Both the position numbers and the translations under genes were made by a program. A stretch of 64,000 nt of DNA from Rhizoctonia solani (taxonomy: Eukaryota; Basidiomycota; Agaricomycetes; Cantharellales; Ceratobasidiaceae). Positions 1-11,103 of the stretch are shown in pieces. The number at the start of each line of letters is the position of its first letter. Positions within the stretch are counted from its first letter, which is position 1. The stretch covers positions 2,418,001 through 2,482,000 of the forward strand of contig NC_057371.1 of assembly GCF_016906535.1 (NCBI RefSeq), read 5' to 3'. Below the pieces are notes generated by a model that made no database searches, was not told the origin of the DNA, and saw only the letters and a program-made list of their open reading frames with translations.

Positions 1-2
1 TA

Positions 3-2959
3 GATAGTGCAGTTTACGGGCCAGATCAAGAGCCGGAAGATCAAGAGCAGATGCGCCTGATCATCTGGACGGCACTACGCGTTCGAGAGCCCGTCAGCGT
101 TGATACACTCGCAGCATTGACTGGAATTGAGGTGACAAAGGCGAACATTTTGCTCGAGCCGCTCTACTCTATATTGTATATGTCGCAAGCGACTGGAACG
201 ATCACCACACTACATGCATCGTTCCCTGACTTTATGTTTGACAAGGCACGGTCGGCAAAATTCTACTGTGACGAAGCAAAGCACAATCAACTGCTCGCCA
301 AACGGTGCTTTCAGTTGATGAAAGACCAGCTGCGATTCAACATCTGTGGCATAGAAACGTCGTTTATACCCGATAGCAAAGTGCAGGACCTAGAAGCTCG
401 TGTACAGAAATCAATCTCCCCAACGTTGTCGTACGTTGCGAAATATTGGGGAGATCATCTAATGAAGAGTGCGCCTTGTAAGGCAGTGCGGAAAGGGCTG
501 GAAGATTTTCTGTCGGATCGGCTACTGTTCTGGATAGAGGTACTGAGCCTGAAGCACATACTTGACAAAGGGATAAGCATACTGTCGGAAGTTAAGCGAT
601 GGATGATGGTAAGGTGCTTGAGCAGAGCAGTAGTAATAAGACTGACAATACGTGACAGGACCAGGTTCAAGATAGATCATCAGATCTCATCAGGTCACTC
701 GACGACTCACGGATCTTCCTGTCAAAGTATGCCGCTGGACCGGTTTCGCAGTCCACACCGCACATATACATCTCAGCATTGGCATTGTGCAATCACCCAA
801 GCTCAGTCTACAAACGGTACTGGAGTCGCACCCGAGGACTTTTGAATCTGCGAGGCTCTGTGATGAAGCTGCCGCTACTCGCAACATGGTGGGTGCACCT
901 GGTGGGCCAATCGCTAGCATTCTCTCCTGACGGGACTCGATTCGCAATTGGATTTGAAGATGGGACGGTTGCACTATTTTATGCTCGCAGTGGAGGAGTT
1001 GCTCTTGGACCCCTGGAAGGGCACACCTGTCAGGTCAACTCCGTGGCTTTCTCTCCTGACGGACTGCTGCTTGCCTCTTGCTCTCACGACGGTACAATCC
1101 TTGTGCGAGACGCGCAGACAGGCAGTTGCATATATGACGTAATCAAGGGGCACGAAAGTGAAGTAACGTCAGTATCATTCTCACCGAACGGCAAGCAGAT
1201 CCTCTCAGGGTCCAATCACCGGACAACGCGGATGTGGGACAGTGGCAACGGCAGCCTCATACCCAACTCCATCAAGTGTCATCCTTCAATAGTCAAGTGC
1301 ACGGCATTCTCTCCTGATGGCAAGCATATCGCCTGTGGCTTGAATGGCCACAAGTCACCCATTGTTGTTTACGATGCATCCACCAGCAAGTCTCTCCCTT
1401 TTCCATTCAACGCTCATCGGTCCTCAGTCTATTCAATCGCCTTTTCGCCAAACAGCAAGCACCTTGTCACTGGCCATTATTCCGGTGAGCTGCGCGTCTG
1501 GAGTCTGCAGGACGGCACCGTCACACGTTCCCCACCCAAAGTACACAACCGCGCAATTTCATCCATTGGGTTCTCGCCACTCGGAAACAAACTTGTCACT
1601 GCCTCGCATGATGGGTGCGTGTATATGTGGGATGTAGAGAACGGCTACTCCAACCCTTGCCTACTTGGCACACACGACGATGAGGTTTACTCCGCTGCGT
1701 TCTCACCCGACGGCACACGAGTCGCATCATGCTCATATGACCGCACCGTCAAGATGTGGAATGCGCTGCACCCGACATTATCTTACACCTCACACTCGAA
1801 CGCACCGACCAAGGGTGTCTTGTCGGTCGCTATCTCGCCCGGTGGCTCACGCATAGCCACAGCCGGTGGTGACAAAGCGATCCATATATTCCGCGCACAC
1901 GACGGCATCACCCCTCTCGAGGCGCTTGTAGAACATGCTGGCTTGGTCCTCTCCGTGGTGTTCTCGCCCGATGGAAGGTATCTTGCCTCTGGTAGTTCTG
2001 ACAAAGCTATCTGTATATGGGATGGCGAAAGTGGCAAGCTACTATCCGGTCCATTTCGAGGGCACAAGGGCTGGGTTCAATCGGTTGTGTTCTCGCCCGA
2101 TGGGAGATGGATTGTGTCCGCCTCAACAGACAAGACCATACGAAAGTGGGATGTGCGCGGTGGGAGTCTGAAGCTTACCGACCTTGTTGGAATACACGAC
2201 GGTTGGGTCTACTCAGCGACATTCTGCCCCGATGGCCAGCGCATTGTTTCCAGTTGCAGTAATAGAAAGATTTACATATGGGACGCACAGACTCTATCGC
2301 TTGTGTTCGATCCTTTTGGGCCCCAGTGGTTCGAAGGGGGTATCCGGGCGGTGACATTCTCGCCCAACGGCAGATTCGTTGCCTGCGGGTCGACTGACCG
2401 CACTATCCGCATGTTTGACTCGCGCAGCGGCGATCTGGTCTTAGGTCCTCTCAAGGGACACCAGGGTTCGGTCATGTCAGTTGTGTTCTCGCCCGACGGC
2501 AATTATATCGTATCTGGCTCGGATGATGGAAGCGTTCGCGTGTGGAAGGTGGAGGATGGAGCTCCTGTATATGAGCCACTTCAAGGCCATTTAGGCTGGG
2601 TTAGCTCGGTAGTATGCTCGTCAGACGGCGTGTACATCATCTCAGGTTCGTCGGACTCAACGATTCGAGTGTGGAAGGCGCCAGGAGGACGCGTTGCATC
2701 CGACCCAACAAACCCTGCCCCTGAAATCCCAGACCTGAGAGACGTTGATCGTGCGATCGCTGGCGGGATGACGATGTCAAAGGATGGGTGGGCGCGAAAC
2801 CGTGAGTCACAGCTGCTGTTCTGGGTTCCATCGGGCATGGCACAGCTCTTCCCCACACCGGAGACCGTCTACACCGTTGGACCTGAAGGTACGCTACAAG
2901 CAGATTATAGTCAGCCTCTTCTGCTTGGCAATGAGTGGCGTGGGTGCTATGAGGGGTGA
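3..2959 (+). CDS. NACHT-WD40 STAND (NLR-like) protein, 3' part
   Basis: The gene is open to the left edge, so the NACHT ATPase lies outside the window. The visible first exon (3-608) is the winged-helix/helical linker found after NACHT domains in agaricomycete NLRs ([22 protein letters not shown]). An intron at 609-658 (GTAAGG...GACAG, branch CTGAC, phase 0) joins it to exon 659-2959. That exon encodes 14 WD40 repeats, mostly with a FSPDG core and a final [VI][RY][MV]W. Fourteen repeats would build two seven-bladed propellers. The tail after the last blade carries DGW, FWVP and GNEWRGCY, a module shared with the second NLR at 16.7-21.6 kb. Family knowledge: such proteins are signal-responsive ATPases proposed in non-self recognition and heterokaryon incompatibility. 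The ligand is unknown. No lesion is seen in the visible part. Confidence 0.9.
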
Positions 2960-3600
2960 TGTGAGCATTCTGAAAATGCTTGACGAATGATCATATATTG
3001 ATGCGTGTGTCTGATATATAAAAACGTCTGGTGCTGCGATTTGTATATTGTACGCTACTCTACAGGCTCTCAGTATACATATGTATCTAGTTGTTATATA
3101 AATGCGTGAGCACGGTCCACATATACACAGCCAAACGAAAAACCTGTACCACGTGACTAATTCTATCCAAATAGCCGATTTACCTACTCAGATAAACTAG
3201 ACTCTCCAGAAACAAGAGAGCTCCCATCAGCCCGCAATGGTATTTGAGAAGCACCCTCTCATTTCTACGGAAGATCTCACATAGCTTTCTCAACTTCAGA
3301 GCCCTCACACTTAAGCATGTCAATCTGGAGAGCTTACTGCATATGACCATCTACCCGCCGAGGGTACTGGTCGTATTGTTGAGTGAAGTTAAAATGATGA
3401 TATATATTCTAGTATGAAGCATGTCCGTGTACATGTGTGTCATAAGCTATCTAATTATACATTCGGGTCAGAACTATCGCGAGTAGAGCGCTCTAAATAT
3501 ATTTTGATTTATGCCCATCATCCAAGCCTCCCGTCACTCCTTCCAAACTCCAAATCTTTGACACAGTTCTGAGTGCTCCCACCCAAATCTCGGCCCACGC
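2960..3600. other. Intergenic, 3' flank of NLR
   Basis: AT-rich spacer with scattered tatata runs. No coding frame, RNA gene or repeat unit could be supported. Confidence 0.5.
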
Positions 3601-3603
3601 CCG

Positions 3604-4660
3604 CTATGAGCCCCCCCCCCCCCCCCGGGATTCCGCTTCATCAAGCATCTCTGTCAAATGGCTAGGTAGAGGGCTCGCAGGGCGTAACCGGTGCAACTCG
3701 AGCGATGGGATTGACTCGTTGGTAGCTTCTTCAGTAGAGAGTGCGAACCGATGTAGCTCAGGCGGCATAGCACTATAGTTTGAGTGCGTGCTGAAGGACG
3801 CTGCAGATAACACTGGGCCGATGAGTCTATACATGAAGAGCGAAAGCACACACATAAGTAGTGGAGCTGAAGGATAGCAACCAAGGATGGTAGGGGTCAT
3901 GATATGAACATTGGTCGCGGGAGCAAAGACAAGGGCGGCGGATATATTCCTCAATGGCAGGCGGGGCAGCTATTGGTTAAGCTTGACCATGACTTGCTGA
4001 CCAGAGTTTGCAAACACCACGTGCTGTGCATGTAGCTCCTTGAATATGAATCAAAAAGAAAGAAAAAAAAGAAAAAGGAAAAAGGAAAACCGAACACCAG
4101 GTGACTTCTGATTTTTTCTGTGAGCTGGACCTTCACCAGTTGCCAGGTGTATGGTTCTGCAGGAATAGTGGCGAAATGATCACCGGGAGGACTTGAATCT
4201 TCGGGAGCTACGCACCAGTACCTCTCGCTTCCAGCAAAATCATCATAAGTCACAGTACGATTGTAGAATGCAAGCCTGAAAGAGGCGTATGCATTGACAG
4301 GTGATACTGGAAACCAATGGAAGGTAGAATTGTCGAACCATCTGTCGGCATCGGCCAGGTAAGATGAACATAACTCGAGTGGCGTGTTTGCCTGATTTGT
4401 TGTACAGAGCTGATAGAGACAGCCTCGTACACGAGAGCTACCAATACTAGGAGGCTAGCTATCCTATCGATTACATAGTGCTACCAGGTCCACACTTGTG
4501 GCCAGAGCCGTATCCGTTGGAATGACCTTTATCCCTATATTACTGTAGTTGAGCTCTCTCGTACGCTCTTGGGCGATGCACCGGTAGCGGTCGAATGATT
4601 GGCACTCAGCTCGCGCGACCAATTCGTTAGATTTGAATGAGATGGGTTTCATCGACAATC
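3604..4660 (-). CDS. Unassigned coding-like stretch, possibly a secreted or membrane protein
   Basis: Not a recognised family. Three blocks on the minus strand look coding. At about 4440-4470 a hydrophobic signal-like segment (ASLLVLVALVYEAVS) appears. At 4090-4410 a frame with NTPLELCSSYLADADRWF, two N-x-S/T sites and several Trp/Tyr residues is open. At 3604-3965 a frame with hydrophobic segments (ISAALVFAPAT, LLMCVLSLFMYRLIGP) starts after a plausible acceptor (CCAATAG) and ends in a Gly run coded by a C homopolymer. The blocks are in different frames. One intron (about 3966-4095) would join the last two, but the signal segment needs a frame change. It may be a gene with unresolved introns or a pseudogene. 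Confidence 0.3.
3611..3626. repeat. Homopolymer C tract (16 C)
   Basis: Sixteen consecutive C on the + strand. It lies at the 3' end of the unassigned minus-strand frame, where it encodes a glycine run next to the stop. Its length is likely polymorphic or poorly called. Confidence 0.9.
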
Positions 4661-4864
4661 AGCGGTACGACCATGGAAAGGTGTTCGGTATCAGCGAGAG
4701 TAATGGCCAATTGACCCGAGGAGAAATCTGTGATAACATGAGCAGTTGAATATGTGATAACACCAAGAGCTAAAGAACTTGGAACGTATGAAGGGCAAGC
4801 CTGTCATCTGAAATGATGTCAAAGTGCATATGCTGATGACATCAACATGGGTATCAAGTAAAAG

Positions 4865-5080
4865 GGGGCCAAAAAACCCCCAGAGCGCTTTGAAGTGCTC
4901 CAGTTTTAGTAGCCTCCTTGTTAGGACCTGATAGATCCGGAACGCTTGGCGAGCACTTGGGAGCACTTCATAAGCATTTCTGAGTGTCATACCAAACGCT
5001 CTGCAGCACTAACCAACAATAGCGAGTCTCGGAGCACTCCCGAGACTTTTGGAGCCTCGTAGAGCTACCCACGGTAATAC
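4865..5080. repeat. Dispersed repeat with GGAGCACT-type motifs
   Basis: The block has repeated GGAGCACT/AGTGCTCC words. The part at about 4880-4960 read on the minus strand (CGGATCTATCAGGTCCTAAC, AAAACTGGAGCACTT) matches, with substitutions, the plus-strand sequence at about 7868-7930 (CGGATCTGTTGGATCCTAAC, AAAACTGGAGCACTC). The part at 5020-5070 resembles 7925-7960 (cttttgGAG/GAGgcc...cgtagag). I infer remnants of one transposable element family. The class cannot be named from these pieces. Confidence 0.5.
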
Positions 5081-5199
5081 CAGGAATGTTACCCTTCCGA
5101 CCGTCTTACTCCCTAAATGCTCTCGCTAAATGGATACTTTGTGTCAGCGCAAACTTTGTCACAAGACGCCCATGATATTGATGTATTTTACATTAATTG

Positions 5200-6991
5200 C
5201 TATAGACCGTTGACCCCGCCCGGGGTAGGTTTTGTAAAATCTTTATCAGATACTGTGTTTTCGATTGCATATTTCGCAATTGATCCCGATGTCCAATTAA
5301 CTTCTGCCCAATCAAACACGGCGTTGATTCCCCCATCTTGGTCCCGGAATGTAATACACCCACTGCACCTGCAAGAGCAATGTAAGGCTCAGGGAGCTAA
5401 AGCAGTCAGGTTTGATGAGTACTACAAACTTACCGAGGGATGTCGGGTATACAACAATAAATATCCAAAACTTTGCCGGTACCAGTACTGGGTTTGATAA
5501 CTTTGGAAATGTCCAAGTTTCCGAAATCAAACGTCAACCCTATGTATAGTAATGTCAGCCAGAGATCCTATATGATATCATAAACTCACAGTTAGATGCA
5601 ACTGTAATTGATATACATTAGCGTACGGCGAAAGACACTTGCTCAATATACTCACGAAAAACTCGCTCCCCAGGAGGAATGGGACTTGAAACTCGCCGAC
5701 GCAATTATATTTCCATCTTACATGATCCAACAAGGTTTCTTGTTTCGACCCCTCAGTCACAAGCTCTCGGACAACCTTTGCAATTCGCGTACTTGCTCGT
5801 AGCATTGAAAATCTGGGTATTTTTGAGGTACACCTTATCAGGAGGGAAGGATTCGGCCAGTCGTATTCTGGAACAGGTCTTAGCCCGACCTTCAAATAAG
5901 AATAAGGGAGGAACATACTGAGCATCCAGCGCATAAATTAGACGATTAGTTCGCTCAGCATCATATTGTTTGTCTCCATAAAAATGCTACTTAAATCGTT
6001 AATCAAGTCCACAATCGTCAGCGTATGGATGCGGACAGACCTTGTACAGCCACGCGACAATTACATCGCCCGAGCTTAAGAACGGTACCTCTAACCCAAG
6101 CGTCTTAAGCTCCTTCATCGCCTGCTCCTTCAGCTGTGCAATCTCAGAAGGAGGGAAATAAATTGTACGCTGCGAGATGGAGCCATCTTGCTCAAGGTCT
6201 ATACGCTCCATCTCGGCCGATGCCAGAAAGTCTGAAGGACCATACGTCGACCACCCTCTCAAATTCGAATTGGCCCCTGGAGGAGCGGTATTAAGAAGGT
6301 CCACCCAAGGGTCCCCCTCGAGCTCGTCCAAGAGTTCTTTTCCTTCAAGGAGCGAGGCGAGACTACGCATTACTGACCCTACAGCTGATGCGCCCATGAT
6401 CACATGAGCAAAAGTAAATGCGAAAACTGTCGCGTCTGCTAGACATGAGACGTGAAGCTGGGACGCAGGCGATTGAGATGAAACTAGTTCTTCGAGTGTG
6501 GGCTGCGACTTTTCGAAATAGAGCTTGAGGTTGCGAGAGAGCCTCTGAGTTGTGATGGTTGAGGTTCGAGCGGGCAAGGTTTCGACTTGATGGATTCCTT
6601 TAGATGTGACCTTGGCAGGGGTTAGCAAACCCGAAACTTATAATAAGAGACGTACTACTCACATAAAATGTGGTAGCCAAGACTGCATGTCGAGCATCAG
6701 GAATCAGAGCTTCTAGTACCTGCGGTTGAAACTGAGTTCGCCAAACCAGTCATCTTTAGCATTTACATATAATTCAATGTATATATAGAGTACTAGTATA
6801 CTCACATTCAAACTAGAACGGCGGAGGTGGACCCCTAGTATTGGCCATTTTTGAATAAGAACATTGACTGCAGATTCAATCTGGGATCTATTGACCACCC
6901 CACTGAAGATATAACTGATAGTAACGATAACATGCGCAACACCTGAGTGCAGATCTATAGCATAAACGGGTTCGACACGAAAGTGTTCCAT
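5200..6991 (-). pseudogene. BAHD-type (transferase family, PF02458-like) acyltransferase, decayed copy 1
   Basis: Multi-exon minus-strand gene. The start (MEHFRVEPVYAID) and exon order match the copy at 46449-48294 almost block for block: N-terminal exon to about 6806, then VLEALIPDARHAVLATTFY, a 52-nt intron, the large exon ending WLYK at about 6040, then several short exons to a stop at 5200-5202. Two lesions are visible. The catalytic HxxxD motif reads HVIMG instead of HVLMD in copy 2. A 32-bp stretch present in copy 2 is missing near 5780, after SKYANCK, which shifts the frame into an early stop. The later DFGWG-like segment reads LTFDFGN. BAHD enzymes transfer acyl groups from acyl-CoA to alcohols or amines of secondary metabolites. 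I infer this copy is inactive. Confidence 0.75.
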
Positions 6992-7047
6992 GAGAGCGGG
7001 AGCTGAAGGGATGTATGGTCTATGTAGTTCAATCGATAGCAGTCGAC

Positions 7048-7054
7048 TTTATAC
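7048..7054 (-). promoter_or_regulatory. TATA-like box of BAHD copy 1
   Basis: Read on the minus strand the site is GTATAAAGTCGAC, about 57 bases upstream of the ATG. The same element (GTATAAAGCCGAC) lies at the same distance upstream of copy 2, so it was duplicated with the gene. Confidence 0.55.
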
Positions 7055-7167
7055 GGGACTTGGCGTCCTATCGAATTGTGATCAACCATGTGGAGCGCAA
7101 TGTTGCCACTATAAGACGGATCATCACGCGTATGCCTGATAACACAGTAAGGTGCGGTCAAAATTTC

Positions 7168-8295
7168 GAACTACAGCGAAATGCACAACGATATACAGTC
7201 TAAGCTTGTCATCACTTCTACGTGATCACCAGAGCTATCCGGCACTTCGCGGGATGTTCAACAATGATGTTCGCATCCCCAATCACATGTCACCCACTAT
7301 AGTCCTAAAGTGGAAGGAGATAGTCCTGCTGCACATCACAGTGCAAGACACGGCGGCGAGTGCAGCCACAGTGGCAACGTATCACAATATTAATGTAGCC
7401 GCTTATAGTGTAAGGTTATTGTTGAAGCGACTATACTCGTTATATAACTCAACCTTGGGGTGTCGTTTATCGCTTCAGCGCTGACGATACGGTAAAGGGG
7501 GAACATGCCTCACGTTACTATCCAATCGTTCGTCCAATGGACGAAAATCTGATTATCGTGAATACTGCACCCCTGCATATAATTCCATTCTAGTTGACTG
7601 TTATTAAAGCTTTTTTTTTTTTTTTGGTTGTGCAAACTTAGTCTCACAAGAAAGATTCCACGAGATTTTAGTTTGAAATTGGCTCTAGGAGAGGCTAGCG
7701 CTAACATCGACGCCAAAAGATATTGCAGGTCTCATCTATTCATAAATAAACCCATATAATGGCTCGATACGTGCATTGAGTATGAGATGGTTTATATAAC
7801 GCTCAGTTACCGACTCTACACGGTCCTGAAAGTCTCGGGAGCGCTCCGGGACTCGCTTTTGTCGGCGAGCACTCCGGATCTGTTGGATCCTAACGAGGAG
7901 GTTCCCAAAACTGGAGCACTCCAGAGTGCCCCAGAGCTTTTGAGGCCCCCGTAGAGGAGACACTCGTTGTCTGCAGCACTAGTACTATTCTTACGGGGTA
8001 AACATCCCGAGATTGAGTTGTGTAACGGGTATAGTCGCTTCAACAATAACCTTACACTATAAGCGGCTACATTAATATTGTGATACATTGCCACCGCGGC
8101 TGCACTCGCCGCCGTGTCTTGCACTGTGATGTGCAGCAGGACTATCTCCTTCCACTTTAGGACTATAGTGGGTGACATGTGATTGGGGATGCGAACAACA
8201 TTGTTGAACATCCCGCGAAGTGCCGGATAGCTCTGGTTCACGCAAAAGTGATGACAAGCTTAGACTGTCTATCGTTATGCATTTCGCTGTAAGTT
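7168..8295. repeat. Foldback element: two ~295-bp near-identical inverted arms
   Basis: The left arm (about 7168-7463, +) and right arm (about 8003-8295, read on -) both run from GAACT(T)ACAGCGAAATGCA through CCCACTATAGTCCTAAAGTG to AACTCAA(C/T)CT(T/C)GGG(G/A)TG, with only scattered substitutions and one small indel. The spacer of about 540 bases holds a T15 run near 7611-7625 and a fragment of the dispersed repeat also seen at 4865-5080. The arms carry matching short open frames, but no known protein is recognisable. It is probably a non-autonomous foldback transposon or an inverted duplication. Confidence 0.8.
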
Positions 8296-8425
8296 CAATC
8301 TCATACACTTTGTCCACTCTTCTCGTTATGATTCTAACCCTAGCTAGTATGTACCGATAGTGGATATCGAGCAATCTTTGTAATATGCCCATTTCAGCTC
8401 CAACCTACGTATTGAATTTTCACCA

Positions 8426-10080
8426 TCAATTACCCGCCGCGAATCCCATACGCGAGTTTGCCTGATCCCAAACACTGTAGTAATGCTTCAACAAGCTTCC
8501 GCCCAAGATATAGTACCCGCTCTGAGCATTGATCAGCGTTTGGCAAGTCGAAGGGTCGCTTGCAAACGGCCCAACGTTGAGCTCTTGGGGAGGAATCGTC
8601 AAGTTGAAGGCCTATCGATGTACTTGGCTCAATAAGAAACCCAGATTAATTGCGAGGCATATATTCACCTTTCCGGTGGTGGTAGTAAATGTGAAATCGA
8701 GCTTTGCGGTAAGCGAAGATATCTTGGAGCACGCGATTCCATAGGCGCCTTTAGTTCCGACCGGTTTGATCTCGGGCGAAATCAAGGCATACAGTGCCTC
8801 TGTGACGGCCTTGGGGAAGACAATCTACAAGGGCATTGTGAGAATGGATCTTTTGAGTATCAAAAAGACCCACATTGCTTGTCCCGCTATCGAAAATGAC
8901 ATGAGTCGTCTTCTTCAATGCGGCGGATGTCTTGCCGTTCACTGCGTACTGCGAGGAGACGAGCTGCCAGAATCCCTACCGCAATTGGATAATCAATTTA
9001 GTGTATCGGTGCAATTGAATTATACGTGTTATGTCAATTCTCACCTGTGTAGCAGGATCTACTGGAAAATAAGTAACGGGCTCAGAGAACTTGGAATTAT
9101 CGATTCCGCCAAGAGTCAGCTCAGCGCCACCAACGGATTTCGGGGTAAGCCACATCCCAAACACAGCTTTGAGTCAAAGAAACAAAGGAACAGTGTCATG
9201 AGTAATTTAATGCAACGAAAACATGTGCCAGGAAAGCTTACCTGGAAGACCTTGATTGACCAGATTCTGGAACACGGTCCCGTCGGCAGAGTATCCCATA
9301 CCTGTCACCATATCAGGAAACGCGCCCATACACCGCTTGGATCAAGCGTATGATTCTCACCGAAGATTCCATCAAACGGGTCGGCGTCGAAACCAGAAGA
9401 CTGCTTAGTGATGAGGTAAAAGTCGGTCTTGGCAGCAGACAAGCCAGCAATGGCCACAGTATCCCGGACCGCAGACAAAGTCAAGCTTTCGTAATCCTTT
9501 TATTGTTATCAGGTTATGTTTAAAACTCTAAACTTGGATGCGGCAATGAGTCTCTCACGCTTGGATCAACTCCGACTCCTGTTCCAAAATTCTCGGTGCT
9601 TGACCTATGGTAATCATAGAACGTCGAAGAAGCCGCTGAATTGAACTTTTTTTGATTGACACAGCTCGAACAGGATGTGCCTAGACGAGTTTGAATATTG
9701 TTGTTGTTTTAATACAGTGTGTGTATCAGGTGGGTCTTACTTGGAATTTCTCCCGAGAAGCTCCCAGTGTCGAATACAACTGTAAAGTTCTGAGGCGGTG
9801 TTCCTGCCTGAATCGCACCATACCATCTACAAATATGGTATTCGATCAAATGTAATACAATTGATGTAGATTAAACATACTGCAGATCGGTCCCTTTGTA
9901 GTAATCCTGTAAGGGCTCGCTGGACGGGGCAAGCGCCAATCGCGCAACATTCCGTGGTGGGGTTCCATTTGCTAAGACATGCCTTGACAAATTGATCTTG
10001 ATGGAGCCAGTCGAGGGAGACGGGGCCGCGCTGGCGTAGAATGCAGCAAAGAGGACTAATAGCAAAGCGGAAGGGGACAT
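8426..10080 (-). CDS. Secreted pepsin-like aspartic protease (family A1)
   Basis: The start at 10080 gives a clean signal peptide (MSPSALLLVLFAAFYASAAP); an ATG 12 codons upstream would spoil it. After a propeptide-like stretch the mature domain begins at WYGAIQAGTPPQNF and holds the first catalytic motif VVFDTGS (about 9805-9785 on -). A Cys pair follows (TSCSSCVNQKKF), then the flap-side region. The second motif VIFDSGTSN is followed after a short intron by IVFPKAVTEALYALISPE. The C-terminus has ILGGSLLKHYYSVWDQ and ends GFAAGN. At least seven short introns are inferred from frame and GT/AG sites. Both catalytic Asp are present, so activity is expected: extracellular acid proteolysis, possibly vacuolar. 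No frame lesion was found. Confidence 0.88.
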
Positions 10081-11103
10081 GGTTTCAGGATTGAGGGACG
10101 CACATTTTGTTTTCAAGCTCGAGGCGAGCTTTTTAATCGACTACAACTCCAAGTGAGAGACTTTCGCAGGATACTACTCTCCATGCTGGTCTGGGAACCG
10201 AAGCAAACCCATACGTCTACAAGGCTAAAAATACCATTTGGGGCCATAAATAGCATATATCAATGTGCGGGTTGGCTTCGCGAAGCATACTGACTGACTG
10301 CATAGATGATCGATGAACGATGGGTAGACGGGCACACCTATTGACTATGGGGACACTCGTGGTAGTGGCCCGACCTGGATATATTTACACATTTGATCAC
10401 GTTGCAAAGTTGAAGAAAGTGTGTCAACTCGGAACACGTACATGCGCGTGTATGATGACCTTCCTCGTTACAGCGTGGCATTAATACTGTAATAGCTTGA
10501 TGCACATGCAAGAATTTCATATCGCTCGGGCAGATCTGCATATCACTAATCTTGTTCATGATGACTACCTGGGCAAGTTCTCGATTACTTGTGCGGATGC
10601 ACACGTCATGTAAATAAGGATCGGAGGTCATCGCAGGGGTTGCACACTCATCAAGTTGAGCTCGGGCACATCGATGGCCGCTCACCGAGAGTTGCCAGGG
10701 GCCAACATGGAGGCGCACGGTCGACACAGCTAGGCCGGCGGGGTTTTTGGTGAAAGGTAGAGGAACTATAGAGGCCACTGCTGCGGAATGTTCTATTGTG
10801 CCTTGCATACGCGGCCTTTGTTTGTCCTGAGCATATCGCCAGTGGAGGTCATGGCTTCTGAGGGAACAGCCATGACCCTGACTAAGCAACCTCCGAAAGC
10901 ACCGCGTCACTCCACAGGCCGAAGCCGATTGATATATAATCGCCGGTTTTGATCTTGCATGCCGCCACGCCTCTATCCTTTCTGCGCATTATCTTCTTGC
11001 TCTCTATTCGGCCGTGAATAAGTCTCCTGGGAGCTACTACTAGAAGATTCGATAATTCAACATAGACGATAAGCATCTGGCATACGATCGTCGGACAACA
11101 ATA
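10081..11103. other. Intergenic region between divergent genes
   Basis: Lies between the aspartic protease (-) and esterase (+) starts, so it should hold both promoters. A 190-codon minus-strand open frame (10338-10910) has no recognisable domain, and I treat it as chance. No convincing TATA box was assigned. Confidence 0.4.

Noticed and set aside
5117..5497. 126-codon plus-strand frame over the BAHD copy 1 3' end
   Set aside because: Its peptide has no domain, while the antisense strand matches the C-terminal exons of copy 2.
7152..8241. Matching open frames in both foldback arms as a conserved gene
   Set aside because: The frames match only because the DNA arms are near-identical. There is no domain and no excess of synonymous change that I can show by eye.
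10338..10910. 190-codon minus-strand open frame
   Set aside because: No domain, no start context and no intron pattern like the neighbours. It lies in the shared promoter region and its composition looks random.
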